A DNA stretch of 64,000 bases from Acidobacteriota bacterium (GTDB taxonomy: Bacteria > Acidobacteriota > Thermoanaerobaculia > Gp7-AA8). The stretch is taken from assembly GCA_003223645.1 (NCBI GenBank), contig QHVT01000005.1, positions 535,300 to 599,299 on the forward strand, in the 5' to 3' direction. Positions 37,275 through 47,155 of this stretch are shown here, one piece after another. Position numbers and translations under genes: made by a program. Numbering within the stretch: the stretch's first letter is position 1; every line of letters begins with the position of its first letter. Below the pieces are notes generated by a model. That model made no database searches and was not told where the DNA came from. It worked only from the letters and a program-made list of their open reading frames with translations.

Positions 37275-37290
37275 AGTGCGGCGGATCGTA

Positions 37291-38019
37291 TCAAAGCAAA
37301 GGAAAGTCGGCCGGTGGCGGCGCGGTGACGGTTCCGAGCGAAGCGTGTTCGAGCTGCCACGCGTGCAGCAGCATGCGCGGAGCGGAGATCGTCGAGCCGT
37401 ATCGCCGATCGCCGACGACGGGACGCTCGATCGATTTCAGGTGGATGCGGATTTGATGCGTGCGGCCGGTACGAATCTCCGCTGAGATCAGCGTCGTCTC
37501 GCCGATGCGCCGCAGCGGACGAACGATCGTGTGCGCGTCCTTGCCGCCGATCGGCGACTCGATCGTCAGCACGTCGTGATCGATAGAGCCTTCGATCATC
37601 GCGAGATACGTCTTGTGCACTTCGCGCGACGCGAACAACTCCGACAATCGCGCCGCCGCCTGGCGCGTGCGCGCGAACACGACCACACCGCTGGTCTGCG
37701 TATCGATGCGATGCACGACGAAGATGTCGCGATACTTCACGCGCAGCAGTTCTTCGAGTGAGCGCTGCTTGCGATCGCGCATCGGCTGCGTCGCGAGTCC
37801 TGCGGGTTTGTTCACCGCGAGCCAGTCGCGTTCTTCGCGAAGGATCTCGATGTCCGGCACGTCCTCGACGATCGTGATGCGATCGCGCTCGCTCACCTCG
37901 CGCGACGCGACTCCGACGGGCCGATCGTTCACGAGCACGCGCCGCTGCGAGATCAACTCGCGCGCCTTGCGGCGGGAGATCTGCGGGTAACGCTGCGGGA
38001 CGGCCTGATCGAGGCGCAC
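37291..38019 (-). CDS. RluA/RluD-family rRNA or tRNA pseudouridine synthase
   Basis: A 242-residue enzyme. The N-terminal S4 domain is [34 protein letters not shown]. The catalytic motif [15 protein letters not shown] contains the essential aspartate, and [14 protein letters not shown] and RRYGS follow. It converts uridine to pseudouridine in rRNA or tRNA; the target position is not predictable here. The start is a GTG at 38019. It is at the lower end of family length, ending soon after LLHAWQLEH. It lies 16 bp upstream of hslV. Confidence 0.88.
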   Translation of the reverse strand: MRLDQAVPQRYPQISRRKARELISQRRVLVNDRPVGVASREVSERDRITIVEDVPDIEILREERDWLAVNKPAGLATQPMRDRKQRSLEELLRVKYRDIFVVHRIDTQTSGVVVFARTRQAAARLSELFASREVHKTYLAMIEGSIDHDVLTIESPIGGKDAHTIVRPLRRIGETTLISAEIRTGRTHQIRIHLKSIERPVVGDRRYGSTISAPRMLLHAWQLEHASLGTVTAPPPADFPLL

Positions 38020-38062
38020 GGAAACATGTTAACCAGCAAGCCGTACGCAACGTTGAAGAGTC

Positions 38063-38614
38063 ATGAAGAAAACTGCAGTCGCGCTTCTATTCGTTCCGGT
38101 CCTGGCCTTCGCCGGCTCGAAGATCGTTCGCTATTCGATGGGCGGCGACATCCGCGTCTCGGACGCGCCGCACGGCGCGGTCTTGCGCACGATGGGCGGC
38201 GACATCCGCGTGAAGAACGCGAACGGAACCGTCACCGCGAAAACGATGGGCGGGGACATCAGCGTCGATCGCCTGCAGGGATCGCTCGATGCCGGCACGA
38301 TGGGCGGCAACGTCGAAGTCGAAGTGCTCAACGCCGGAAACGGTCGCGACATCAAAATCTCGTCGATGGGCGGCAGGATTGAAGTCACGCTGCCGAAAGA
38401 CTTCGCCGCCGACTTCCAGGTCGAGCTCGAACAGGACCGCGATGGCCGTCAGCACCGAATCGTGAGCGACTTCCCGCTGCAGTTCACGAAGTCGACGCGC
38501 CATCACTGGTTTCGCAAAGTCGAAGTACTCACGGGAACCGGGAAGAGCGGTTCCGGAGCCAATCACGTCCGTCTCTGGACGATCGGCTCCGACATCACGA
38601 TTCGCGCGAGATGA
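38063..38614 (+). CDS. Exported beta-repeat protein (DUF4097-like)
   Basis: A 183-residue protein with a signal peptide (MKKTAVALLFVPVLAFAGS). Five turns of a [ST]MGG(D/N/R)I.V repeat follow at about 18-residue spacing (residues ~25-115): YSMGGDIRVSD, TMGGDIRVKN, TMGGDISVDR, TMGGNVEVEV and SMGGRIEVTL. Such turns suggest a small beta-helix like DUF4097/adhesin-type proteins. The C-terminal part is beta-rich. Function is unknown; a periplasmic or surface location is likely from the signal peptide. It ends at a hairpin shared with recA. Confidence 0.7.
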   Translation: MKKTAVALLFVPVLAFAGSKIVRYSMGGDIRVSDAPHGAVLRTMGGDIRVKNANGTVTAKTMGGDISVDRLQGSLDAGTMGGNVEVEVLNAGNGRDIKISSMGGRIEVTLPKDFAADFQVELEQDRDGRQHRIVSDFPLQFTKSTRHHWFRKVEVLTGTGKSGSGANHVRLWTIGSDITIRAR

Positions 38615-38618
38615 AAGG

Positions 38619-38638
38619 GTGACGCGCCTTGCGGCGCG

Positions 38639-38642
<4 letters not shown>
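38619..38642. terminator. Bidirectional hairpin between the beta-repeat gene and recA
   Basis: GTGACGCGCC and GGCGCGTCAC form a perfect 10-bp stem with a TTGC loop. It lies between two convergent genes and contains the recA stop codon. No long T-run follows on either strand. Confidence 0.7.
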
Positions 38643-39706
<1,064 letters not shown>

Positions 39707-39807
39707 GAGCCTGCTCCTTCACATTTCGATTTCCCAGGAAGCACGTTCGCCGAGGAGAGGCGCGGCGGGAAAAAGGCGGTTCGGACGGACATTCGTGTGG
39801 TGAGGCG

Positions 39808-39836
39808 AGTGTAGACGGTGCGATCCCGACACGCAA
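39808..39836 (-). promoter_or_regulatory. Sigma-70-type promoter of recA
   Basis: On the minus strand TTGCGT (39831-39836) and TACACT (39808-39813) are separated by 17 bp. Transcription would begin near 39801, giving a leader of ~95 nt. Confidence 0.65.
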
Positions 39837-39840
39837 GAAA

Positions 39841-39858
39841 TCGCACATTTTCGTGCGA
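39841..39858. promoter_or_regulatory. Palindrome upstream of the recA promoter (candidate SOS operator)
   Basis: TCGCAC-ATTTTC-GTGCGA is an 18-bp inverted repeat with an A+T-rich centre, 5 bp upstream of the recA -35 box. Its GCAC-N6-GTGC form differs from the E. coli LexA box, but LexA operators vary by phylum. The role is inferred only from location. Confidence 0.4.
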
Positions 39859-39896
39859 ATTTTGCGTGCAAACTCTACAACGTGGAGAATGCCGCG

Positions 39897-40334
39897 ATGC
39901 GTTCCCGCTCTACCCTGCTGTTCCTGCTGGTTTTGTTCGGCTGCGCCGCGGCGCCGGTCCCGCGCCCGTGGAAGCTGGAGCTCGTCACGTCGGGCGGGTT
40001 CACCGGGAAAGGAAGCGGAGCGATCACGATCGAATCGTCGGGCGCGATGCGGGTGACGACGCCGAACGGAAAGACGTGCACGCGGACGGCGACGGCGGAT
40101 GAGCTGAAGCGCTACGAGTCGCTGCTCGCGGCGGCGCATCCGGAGAAGTGGAAACCGTCCTATGCGCCAGAGAATCGCTGCTGCGACCGGATCGAGTACG
40201 ACCTCGCGCTGACGATCGCGGCGAAAAAGTACACGACTGAATGGATCAGCAGCCCGCTGCCGATGCCGAAGGATCTGACCGCGATCGGCGACGCGCTCGT
40301 CGCCACGATGCGGGAGCACGCGTGCACGCAGTGA
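39897..40334 (+). CDS. Small predicted lipoprotein, unknown function
   Basis: A 145-residue protein with a lipoprotein signal peptide (RSRSTLLFLLVLFGCAAAP; the cysteine follows LVLFG). The mature part is a small alpha/beta domain: WKLELVTSGGFTGKGSGAITIESSGAMRV and DLALTIAAKKYTTEWISSPLPMPKDL. It has the look of a heat-shock/protease-inhibitor-like domain, but I do not assign a family. A GGAG lies 9 nt before the chosen ATG. Its stop overlaps the next gene (TGATG), so the two are coupled. Confidence 0.65.
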   Translation: MRSRSTLLFLLVLFGCAAAPVPRPWKLELVTSGGFTGKGSGAITIESSGAMRVTTPNGKTCTRTATADELKRYESLLAAAHPEKWKPSYAPENRCCDRIEYDLALTIAAKKYTTEWISSPLPMPKDLTAIGDALVATMREHACTQ

Positions 40335-43273
40335 TGACGCAGCGTTTCCGCGTCGCGGCCCTCCTGTTCTGCTCCGGCTTTTGCGCGCTGATCTATCAGA
40401 CGGTGTGGCTGCGCCAGTTCCGGCTGATCTTCGGCGCGTCGACGTACGCGACCGGCGCGGTGCTGGCGATCTTCATGGCCGGCCTCGGCATCGGCAGCGC
40501 TCTCCTCGGCAAGCGCGCCGACATGAAAGAACGGCCGCTCGCGTTCTATGCGAATCTCGAGTTGTTGATTGCGGGCGCGGCAGCGCTCTCGCCGCTGCTG
40601 CTGTTCGTCGCGGCGAAGATCTATTTCGCGAGCGGCGGATCGCCGCAGCTCGGAACCGCGGTCGCGACGCTGCTGCGACTCGTCCTGTCGATCATCGTCC
40701 TCGGACCGGCAACCGTATTGATGGGCGGCACGCTCCCCGCCGCCGCGCGCGCCGTCGAGACAAATGACGATGAAGGGCGACGCGCCGTCGCGCTGCTGTA
40801 CGGCGTGAACACCCTCGGCGCCGTCGCCGGCACGCTGCTGTCGACGTTCTTTTTGCTGGAGACGTTCGGCAATCGGGAGACGCTGTTCATTGCGGTGCTG
40901 GTGAATGTGCTCGTGGGAATCGTTGCGAGAGAGATGGCGAGAAGTGGAGCGGCAGGCTCTCAGCCCGCCGAGGAGAACGAACGACGAGCTGAGAGCTCGC
41001 CGCTCCACATCTACGCCGCCTCGGCCGTTACCGGCTTCGCCTTTCTCCTCATGGAGCTGGTCTGGTATCGCATGCTCTCGCCCATTCTCGGCGGGACGAC
41101 GTACATGTTCGGATTGATTCTCGCTGTGGCGCTCGCGGGGATCGGGTCGGGCGGTGTGGCGTACGCGTTTTTCCGGCGGCGCGCGGCGACGGCGCGCGCG
41201 TTCGCGATCACGAGCGCGCTCGAGGCGCTCGCGATCGCGGTGCCGTTCGCGCTCGGCGATCGCATCGCAATCCTCGCGAACGTCCTGCGCAACCTCGGGG
41301 TGACCGGATTCGGCGGCTACGTGTTCGCGTGGACGATCATCACGATGATCGTTGTGTTTCCCGCGGCATTCATCGCCGGCGTGCAGTTCCCGCTATTGAT
41401 CGCGCTCCTCGGGCGCGGCCGCGAGCACGTTGGCCGCCAGATCGGCGCGACGTACGCGTGGAACACCGCGGGCGCGATCGCGGGATCGCTGGCCGGCGGG
41501 TTCGGTCTGATTCCTTTGCTGTCGGCGCCGGGTGTGTGGCGGCTGGTCATCGTGCTGTTGGCTGCACTGGCGATGGCCTTCGCGTGGCGCGTGGCGATCG
41601 TCGCCGTCGCGGCAGTCGCGTGCGTGTTCGCGACGGGACCGACGGCGGTATGGCGTCACAGCGGAATCGGTGTAGGACGTTCGGTGCAGCCGCGCGTGCG
41701 CAACCAGCTGTATTCGTGGATGACGCGCTCGCGCCGGCCGATCGTGTTCGATCGCGACGGGCGGGAGAGCAGCGTCGCGTTGATCGCCGACACGGATCTC
41801 GCGTTCATCGTCAACGGGAAAGCGGACGGCTCGGCAGTCGGCGACGCGGGAAACCAGGTCATGCTCGGCCTCGCTGCCGCCGCGCTGCATCCGAATCCGA
41901 AGTCCGCGCTGGTGATCGGGCTCGGCACCGGCAGCACCGCGGGATGGCTGGCAGCGATTCCGTCGATCGAGCGCGTCGACGTCGCGGAGATCGAGCCGGT
42001 CATTCTCGACGTGGCGCGTGCCTGCGAAGCAGTCAACGCCGGAGCAATGCACAATCCGAAGCTCCACATCGCGATCGCCGACGGACGCGAAATGCTGATG
42101 GCGTCGAGCCGGCGTTACGACGTGATCGCGTCGGAGCCGTCGAATCCGTATCGCGCCGGCATCGCCAGCCTCTTCACGCAGGATTTCTATGAAGCCGCGC
42201 GCAATCGACTGAATCGCGGCGGCTACTTCGTGCAATGGGTACAGATGTACGGGATCGACAGCGGAACGATGCAGACGATCTACGCGACGATCACCAGCGT
42301 GTTTCCGCACGTGCAGACGTGGCGGACGTCGGGCAACGATCTGATGCTGCTCGCGTCGGCCGAGCCGGTGGTGATCGACGCCGCGTCGCTGCGCGCGCGG
42401 CTGGCGAGCGAGCCGTATCGCACCGCGTATCAAAAAGCGTGGGAAGTCGATTCACCGGAAGGTTTTTTGTCGCGGCTCGTGGCGAATGAAACCTTCGCGC
42501 GCGCGGCCGCGGCGGAAACGAACGCGGTGAATACTGACGACCGCACGGTGATCGAATTCGGATTCGCGCGTAACGTGAACGACCTGTCGCTGGCGAACTA
42601 TCTGGCGACGGTGTCGCGACAGTTGAACGTGAACCGTCCGCTGGCAATGCGAGGAGAGATCGGTCCGGCGCCGCCGCCGCTCGACGTTCGCATCCGCGAG
42701 GCGCTGCAGCTCGCCGAGCGCGGCGATGAAGAAGCGGTCGCGCGCGCCGAAGCAATCCGCCCGTATTTTCCGGCACACGCGGACGCGATCATCGGCGAGC
42801 TGCGATTTTTCGAAGGACGCGCGGACGAGGCAGCGAGTTACATCGCGCGCGCGTTCGACACGTGGCATCACCAGCCGTGGGGACAGCCGGAAGTTCTCGG
42901 CACGACGATCGAGCGTGCAATCGAGATCGCGCGCACGAATCCCGATCGCGCACATCTCTTTTATCAGGCGCTATCGACTCCGTTTTCCGCGAAGCTGTAC
43001 GAAGACCTGCGCCGCGCCGCACTGATCCAGCTCGCAACGGTATTTGACGGCTGCGGCAGTACGACGATCGCCGCGCTGCGCGCTGTCGAGCCGCATCCGT
43101 ACTGGACGCGCGATCACCTGCGCATCCGCGCGACGTGCTACGAGCGCGCGGGCCTGACCGCACTCGCGGAACGCGCCTGGGACGACCTCGAACGCTATCG
43201 CGCGTCGGAGTTGCAGCCGCTGATCACGCCGCGATCGCCCCCAGCGCAGCGCGGATCTTTCTCAGGTCATTGA
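40334..43273 (+). CDS. Membrane-embedded SpeE-like fusion protein with helical C-terminus
   Basis: A 979-residue fusion. Residues ~1-460 hold about 12 or more membrane helices beginning FRVAALLFCSGFCALIYQTVWLRQ, as in membrane-spermidine-synthase-like proteins. Residues ~460-760 are a SpeE-like Rossmann domain with LVIGLGTGSTAGWL and VDVAEIEPVILDVARAC. The catalytic D(S/T)SDP of true spermidine synthases is replaced by SEPSNPY, so aminopropyl transfer is doubtful. The last ~200 residues are helical and TPR-like. A palindromic element is inserted in frame after residue 203, in a loop between membrane segments. The role is unknown. Confidence 0.78.
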   Translation: MTQRFRVAALLFCSGFCALIYQTVWLRQFRLIFGASTYATGAVLAIFMAGLGIGSALLGKRADMKERPLAFYANLELLIAGAAALSPLLLFVAAKIYFASGGSPQLGTAVATLLRLVLSIIVLGPATVLMGGTLPAAARAVETNDDEGRRAVALLYGVNTLGAVAGTLLSTFFLLETFGNRETLFIAVLVNVLVGIVAREMARSGAAGSQPAEENERRAESSPLHIYAASAVTGFAFLLMELVWYRMLSPILGGTTYMFGLILAVALAGIGSGGVAYAFFRRRAATARAFAITSALEALAIAVPFALGDRIAILANVLRNLGVTGFGGYVFAWTIITMIVVFPAAFIAGVQFPLLIALLGRGREHVGRQIGATYAWNTAGAIAGSLAGGFGLIPLLSAPGVWRLVIVLLAALAMAFAWRVAIVAVAAVACVFATGPTAVWRHSGIGVGRSVQPRVRNQLYSWMTRSRRPIVFDRDGRESSVALIADTDLAFIVNGKADGSAVGDAGNQVMLGLAAAALHPNPKSALVIGLGTGSTAGWLAAIPSIERVDVAEIEPVILDVARACEAVNAGAMHNPKLHIAIADGREMLMASSRRYDVIASEPSNPYRAGIASLFTQDFYEAARNRLNRGGYFVQWVQMYGIDSGTMQTIYATITSVFPHVQTWRTSGNDLMLLASAEPVVIDAASLRARLASEPYRTAYQKAWEVDSPEGFLSRLVANETFARAAAAETNAVNTDDRTVIEFGFARNVNDLSLANYLATVSRQLNVNRPLAMRGEIGPAPPPLDVRIREALQLAERGDEEAVARAEAIRPYFPAHADAIIGELRFFEGRADEAASYIARAFDTWHHQPWGQPEVLGTTIERAIEIARTNPDRAHLFYQALSTPFSAKLYEDLRRAALIQLATVFDGCGSTTIAALRAVEPHPYWTRDHLRIRATCYERAGLTALAERAWDDLERYRASELQPLITPRSPPAQRGSFSGH
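40944..41008. repeat. GTGGAGCGGC palindromic element, copy 3 (in frame in the SpeE-like gene)
   Basis: A 65-bp element with perfect 10-bp outer arms (GTGGAGCGGC / GCCGCTCCAC) and inner arms GCTCTCAGC / GCTGAGAGC. It adds the residues SGAAGSQPAEENERRAESSP to a loop of the membrane domain without a stop codon. Confidence 0.8.
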
Positions 43274-43859
43274 CGAAGCGCTCGCGCTCGATGCGTCGCA
43301 TCTCATCGCTCGGCGCGCGGAGGATCGACGACGGGTGCACGGTCGCCGTCACGTACTCCGCGAGCTCCGACTGCACGAACTCGCCGCGTTGCACGGAGAC
43401 GCGAAACTTCGGGCTGATGACGGCCTGCGCGGCGGTGGAGCCGAGGCAGATGATCGCGCGCGGCTGGATCACGGTGATCTCGGCCTGCAGCCACGGACGG
43501 CACGCGGTGATCTCGACGCCGTTCGGCTTCTTGTGAATGCGCCGCTTGCCGCGCGGCTCCCACTTGAAATGCTTCACGACGTTCGTGACGTAGACCTTCG
43601 CGCGATCGATGCCTGCTTCTTCGAGCGACTTGTCGAGAAGCGCGCCGGCGGGGCCGACGAACGGGCGTCCGGCGAGATCTTCTTTGTCGCCGGGCTGCTC
43701 ACCGATGAACATGATGAGCGACGACGGCTTCCCTTCACCGAACACCGTCTGCGTTCCTGTCTTCCAGAGATCGCACGCTTTGCATTCCGCGGCGACGTCG
43801 CGAAGTTTGTCGATCGTCGGACGCGGCGGAATCAGCGGCGCGGCAGTTTCGACCTGCAT
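43224..43859 (-). CDS. UdgX-type uracil-DNA glycosylase (Fe-S)
   Basis: A 211-residue uracil-DNA glycosylase. Motif A is GEQPGDKEDLAGRPFVGPAGALLD. The insertion KHFKWEPRGKRRIHKKPNG contains the RRIH loop, whose histidine in Mycobacterium smegmatis UdgX (H109) bonds covalently to the sugar at the uracil site. With the ATG at 43859 this histidine is also residue 109. Motif B region is TVHPSSILRAP. CKAC plus two later cysteines (ACRPW, ICLG) fit the 4Fe-4S cluster. A GTG at 43877 would add six residues. Its 3' end overlaps the convergent SpeE-like gene by 50 bp. Confidence 0.88.
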   Translation of the reverse strand: MQVETAAPLIPPRPTIDKLRDVAAECKACDLWKTGTQTVFGEGKPSSLIMFIGEQPGDKEDLAGRPFVGPAGALLDKSLEEAGIDRAKVYVTNVVKHFKWEPRGKRRIHKKPNGVEITACRPWLQAEITVIQPRAIICLGSTAAQAVISPKFRVSVQRGEFVQSELAEYVTATVHPSSILRAPSDEMRRIERERFVNDLRKIRAALGAIAA

Positions 43860-43895
43860 CGCGTTGCGGAGAATCACGTTTTGGGCCAGAAGGCG

Positions 43896-45083
43896 TCAGT
43901 GCAGGCCGATGCTCGAGCCGACCCACGTGAACTGCTTGTTGAAGTCGACGCCGAGCATTTTCCCGCGCGAGAGGCGCACGAGATTCTGCGAGAGGATCGG
44001 CTTCGCCTCGTCGTCGGGACGCAAAAGCATCATTCGAATCTCGATCTTCACTCCGCCACCGTCGGCAGCTTGCAGAGCGGGCTCGTATTCGATTTTTTCC
44101 TGGAGACACCACGCGTGACGATCGGCCTCGGGGATCGCGTCGACGTCGGCGCGCGTCGGCTCGACGTTCACTCCGCCGCCGGCGAATGAGAAGAGCGGCT
44201 TGAGCACGTAGCGCGAGAGATCGTCGGGAATCGCGTCGAGATCGGAGAGGAACGTCGCGCGCGGCACGGACTCGTGCCGCAGGAACGGCAGCGAGTATTT
44301 CGACCACACCCAGTACCAGTTCGGATGCGGCGCCCATTCGACGTCCAATTCGTCTCGATAATCGAACGGCAGCTGCACGCCCTTGTTGATCAGCTCATCG
44401 AACACGACGCGGTTGTAGATGCGCTTCACGCGCGTGTTGCCGCGAAAGAGTTGATTGCCGCGCTTCGTGAGCGTCGTCGGATCGACGGCGTCGACGTCGA
44501 ACAGTAGCTTTGTCGCTGCGAAGTCGACGTACGTCTTCTGCTTTTGCGGATCGAGATCCATGAGGATCACTTCCGCCGGATCGTGATCGCCGGCGATCGT
44601 GCGCCGCGTGAGCTCGAGGAACGACGCGCGGTCGTGGCCGGAGAACCAGCACGACCATTCGCGATTTAATCCATCGAGCTTTGCCAATGAATCGACCCAC
44701 GAGTCGCGCTGCAGGATTTGAAACGACGTGAGCGACGGAAACCCCTGCAGCTCGATGAGCTTCGGCACGAGCGCGTCGCCGTCGCGCACGACCGCGAAGT
44801 CGACCTGCGCGAAATTCGGCAGCGCGTCCATCCCCGGCGTGTTCCAGCGCTCGGGAACCGCGGCTTTCATCTTCGCGATCAGTTCGGGATTCGAAAGCTG
44901 CTCGACGATCGCCTGTGCGCCTTCGGTCGCGCGCCGCAGGAAATCGTCGGAGAGAAACAGCGGCGTCTCCGCGAGGCGAAAGTCGATCTTCGTCTGCGCG
45001 CGGCGCTGCAGATCGGTTTTGTAGTCTTCGTAGAGTTGTGGAGTGAATTGCGAGTTGAACAGCGAGCGGTAATGCGCGTCCAC
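43896..45083 (-). CDS. Conserved-looking protein of unknown function, coupled to mglA
   Basis: A 395-residue soluble protein with no signal peptide or membrane segment. Features seen: FRLAETPLFLSDDFLRRATEGAQAIVEQL, LPNFAQVDFAVVRDGDALVPKLIELQGFPSLTSFQ and a C-terminal LSRYVLKPLFSFAGGGVNVEPT...WCLQEKIEYEPAL. The Gly-rich FSFAGGGV after KPL and the acidic EIRMMLL segment resemble an ATP-grasp fold, but I cannot confirm this. It starts with GTG at 45083, overlapping the mglA stop by one base, so the two are translated together. Its job may relate to the MglA/roadblock pair. Confidence 0.6.
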   Translation of the reverse strand: MDAHYRSLFNSQFTPQLYEDYKTDLQRRAQTKIDFRLAETPLFLSDDFLRRATEGAQAIVEQLSNPELIAKMKAAVPERWNTPGMDALPNFAQVDFAVVRDGDALVPKLIELQGFPSLTSFQILQRDSWVDSLAKLDGLNREWSCWFSGHDRASFLELTRRTIAGDHDPAEVILMDLDPQKQKTYVDFAATKLLFDVDAVDPTTLTKRGNQLFRGNTRVKRIYNRVVFDELINKGVQLPFDYRDELDVEWAPHPNWYWVWSKYSLPFLRHESVPRATFLSDLDAIPDDLSRYVLKPLFSFAGGGVNVEPTRADVDAIPEADRHAWCLQEKIEYEPALQAADGGGVKIEIRMMLLRPDDEAKPILSQNLVRLSRGKMLGVDFNKQFTWVGSSIGLH

Positions 45084-45667
45084 TATTTCTTCTTCAACTC
45101 GTTCAGCACCAGCTTCGCCACCGCCTTGAGCGTGTCGAACACTCCGGTGCCGTTCATCGCCACCGCTTCGAACGTCGGCTCGCCTTTGAAGTTGAGCTGG
45201 CGGTACATCTCATCGGGTGGCAGTGCCGTCGGAAGATCACGCTTGTTGAATTGCAAGACGTACGGAATCGCCTTCAGCTCGTAGCCCTGCTCCTTGAGGT
45301 TCTTGTCGAGGTTCTGCATCGACTCGACGTTCGCTTCCATGCGCATTTCCTGCGAGTCGGCGACGAACACGACTCCGTCGACGCCTTTCAGGATCAGCTT
45401 GCGAGACGCGTCATAGAAGACCTGACCGGGAACGGTGTAAAGGTGAAAGCGCGTCTTGAAACCGCGGACCGTGCCGAGGTCGAGGGGAAGGAAGTCGAAG
45501 AAGAGAGTGCGATCGGTTTCGGTCGCAAGCGAGATCAGTTTGCCCTTCGCCTGCGGATTGGTTTTGTCGTAGATCCACTGCAGGTTTGTCGTCTTGCCGC
45601 ACAGACCCGGACCGTAATAGACGATCTTGCAATTGATCTCGCGCGCGGCGTAATTGATGAACGTCAT
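45083..45667 (-). CDS. mglA: MglA-type small Ras-like GTPase
   Basis: A 194-residue GTPase. The P-loop is [16 protein letters not shown], switch-region [15 protein letters not shown] follows, the Walker B-like segment is YTVPGQ, and the base-recognition motif is NKRDLP. TVPGQ in place of DTAGQ is typical of MglA. In Myxococcus MglA sets cell polarity and MglB (a roadblock protein) is its activator. Here a roadblock gene is directly upstream (5 bp), supporting an MglAB module. Confidence 0.93.
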   Translation of the reverse strand: MTFINYAAREINCKIVYYGPGLCGKTTNLQWIYDKTNPQAKGKLISLATETDRTLFFDFLPLDLGTVRGFKTRFHLYTVPGQVFYDASRKLILKGVDGVVFVADSQEMRMEANVESMQNLDKNLKEQGYELKAIPYVLQFNKRDLPTALPPDEMYRQLNFKGEPTFEAVAMNGTGVFDTLKAVAKLVLNELKKK

Positions 45668-45672
45668 TGGCG

Positions 45673-46173
45673 CTATTCGCTGAACAGGCTGTCGATATCC
45701 TCGTCCGTGATCTCAGCGAACGGCGAGTCGAAGCGGTTGTGCAGATTGCCGCGGTCGGCTTCCGCTTTCTTGAGCAATTGTTCGAACGTCCGCTCCAACT
45801 CCTGCGACGCTTTCTTCACGCGGAGGCGGACGAGACCGAGAGATGACTTCTCGTCGAAGATCACGACGAGAATGACGCGCTGGGCGACGAGCGAGATGTG
45901 GATGTTGTCGCGCTCGCCCTCGTGAAAGAGGATGGAGAATTCCTTCTCACCGATCAGCTTCGCCAGGCCGTCGGTCGCGGCGACGTTGCCGGCGGTCAGC
46001 GAAGCGAGCGATGTCGCGTCGACGCCGCGCATGTCACCCTGCGCGGCGATCTGCTGGCCGTTTTTATCGACCAGGAAGACGATTTTCGAGTTGGAGTCGA
46101 CCTGCAGACGATGGAGGCAATCGTTGATCTGCTGGTACTCCTCCTCGTACATCACGAGATCAGGAGCGGCCAT
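45673..46173 (-). CDS. Roadblock/LC7-domain protein (MglB-like GTPase regulator)
   Basis: A 166-residue protein. Residues ~10-130 form a roadblock/LC7 domain: [32 protein letters not shown], then [55 protein letters not shown]. The C-terminal ~35 residues are charged and probably disordered. Roadblock proteins such as MglB stimulate GTP hydrolysis by MglA. It is 5 bp upstream of mglA in the same direction. Confidence 0.88.
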   Translation of the reverse strand: MAAPDLVMYEEEYQQINDCLHRLQVDSNSKIVFLVDKNGQQIAAQGDMRGVDATSLASLTAGNVAATDGLAKLIGEKEFSILFHEGERDNIHISLVAQRVILVVIFDEKSSLGLVRLRVKKASQELERTFEQLLKKAEADRGNLHNRFDSPFAEITDEDIDSLFSE

Positions 46174-46237
46174 TCATTCACCAGTTTCTACCCGAAGGAC
46201 GGGACGGAAATGTATAGCACATCGTGAGTTGCACCGC

Positions 46238-46831
46238 CTAGATTTCTCTTCGCCCTTCGAGCGCTTTCGACATCGTGACCTGGTCGGCATATTCGAGGTC
46301 GCCGCCGACCGGAAGTCCGAACGCGAGCCGCGTCGTGCGCACGCTGAGCGGCTTCAACTGCTGCGCGATGTAGAGCGCGGTCGCTTCGCCTTCGACGTTC
46401 GGGTTCGTGGCGATGATGACTTCATGCACGTTGCTGTTCTGCACGCGCCGCACGAGTCCCGCGACGTCGATGTCCTGCGGTCCGATTCCTTTCAGCGGCG
46501 AGAGCGCGCCTAACAGGACGTGATACTGCCCTTTGAAGTCGCGGGTCTGTTCGATCGTCTGGATGTTGAAGGCTTCTTCGACGACGCAGAGCAGCGATGG
46601 ATCGCGGCGCGGATCGGAACAGAGCGCGCACGGCTCGACGTCCGTCATGTTGTTGCAGATCGAGCAGCGGAAGATTTTCGATTTGACGTCGAGGATCGCG
46701 GCGGCAAGCGCCTCCGCTTCGACGGTCGGGCGTTTGAGGATGTGATACGCGAGCCGCGCCGCCGATTTGCCGCCGACGCCGGGGAGCTTGGTGAGCTCGT
46801 TGATCAAATTCGCGAGCGGCGGCGCGGTCAT
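46238..46831 (-). CDS. recR: Recombination mediator RecR
   Basis: A 197-residue RecR. It has the helix-hairpin-helix segment [17 protein letters not shown], a C4 zinc finger [16 protein letters not shown] and a Toprim domain with [16 protein letters not shown] and [17 protein letters not shown]. The Walker-like tail is [16 protein letters not shown]. With RecF and RecO it helps RecA onto gapped DNA. It sits downstream of ybaB and dnaX in the usual dnaX-ybaB-recR order. Confidence 0.95.
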   Translation of the reverse strand: MTAPPLANLINELTKLPGVGGKSAARLAYHILKRPTVEAEALAAAILDVKSKIFRCSICNNMTDVEPCALCSDPRRDPSLLCVVEEAFNIQTIEQTRDFKGQYHVLLGALSPLKGIGPQDIDVAGLVRRVQNSNVHEVIIATNPNVEGEATALYIAQQLKPLSVRTTRLAFGLPVGGDLEYADQVTMSKALEGRREI

Positions 46832-46858
46832 AGATTTAGGGTCGCCTGAACGACGACG

Positions 46859-47155
46859 TCAAAAACCGGGAATCTTCATCCCGCCGGTCATCGCGCCGAG
46901 GGAAGAGTTCATCTCCTCGTCGACCTTGCGCGCGGCTTCGTTGACCGCGGCCTTGACGAGGTCCTGCAGCATCTCGACGTCGTTCGGATCGACGGCTTCT
47001 TTGTCGATGGTGATGGCGAGCAGCTCTTTGTTGCCCGACATCTCCGCCTTCACCATTCCGCCGCCGGCTGTGCCTTCGACGCGGATGTTCGACATCTGGT
47101 TCTGCATCTGCTCCTGCATCTGCTGCGCTTGTTTCATCAGTTGTTTGATGTTCAT
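46859..47155 (-). CDS. ybaB: YbaB/EbfC nucleoid-associated protein
   Basis: A 98-residue protein with the YbaB start [23 protein letters not shown], then [49 protein letters not shown]. It binds DNA as a dimer and compacts the nucleoid. Its ATG overlaps the dnaX stop by 4 bp (ATGA) and recR follows 27 bp later. Confidence 0.95.
   Translation of the reverse strand: MNIKQLMKQAQQMQEQMQNQMSNIRVEGTAGGGMVKAEMSGNKELLAITIDKEAVDPNDVEMLQDLVKAAVNEAARKVDEEMNSSLGAMTGGMKIPGF

Noticed and set aside
40241..40333. Upstream extension of the SpeE-like gene
   Set aside because: It overlaps the preceding lipoprotein gene, and the ATG at 40334 gives a proper first membrane helix and TGATG coupling.
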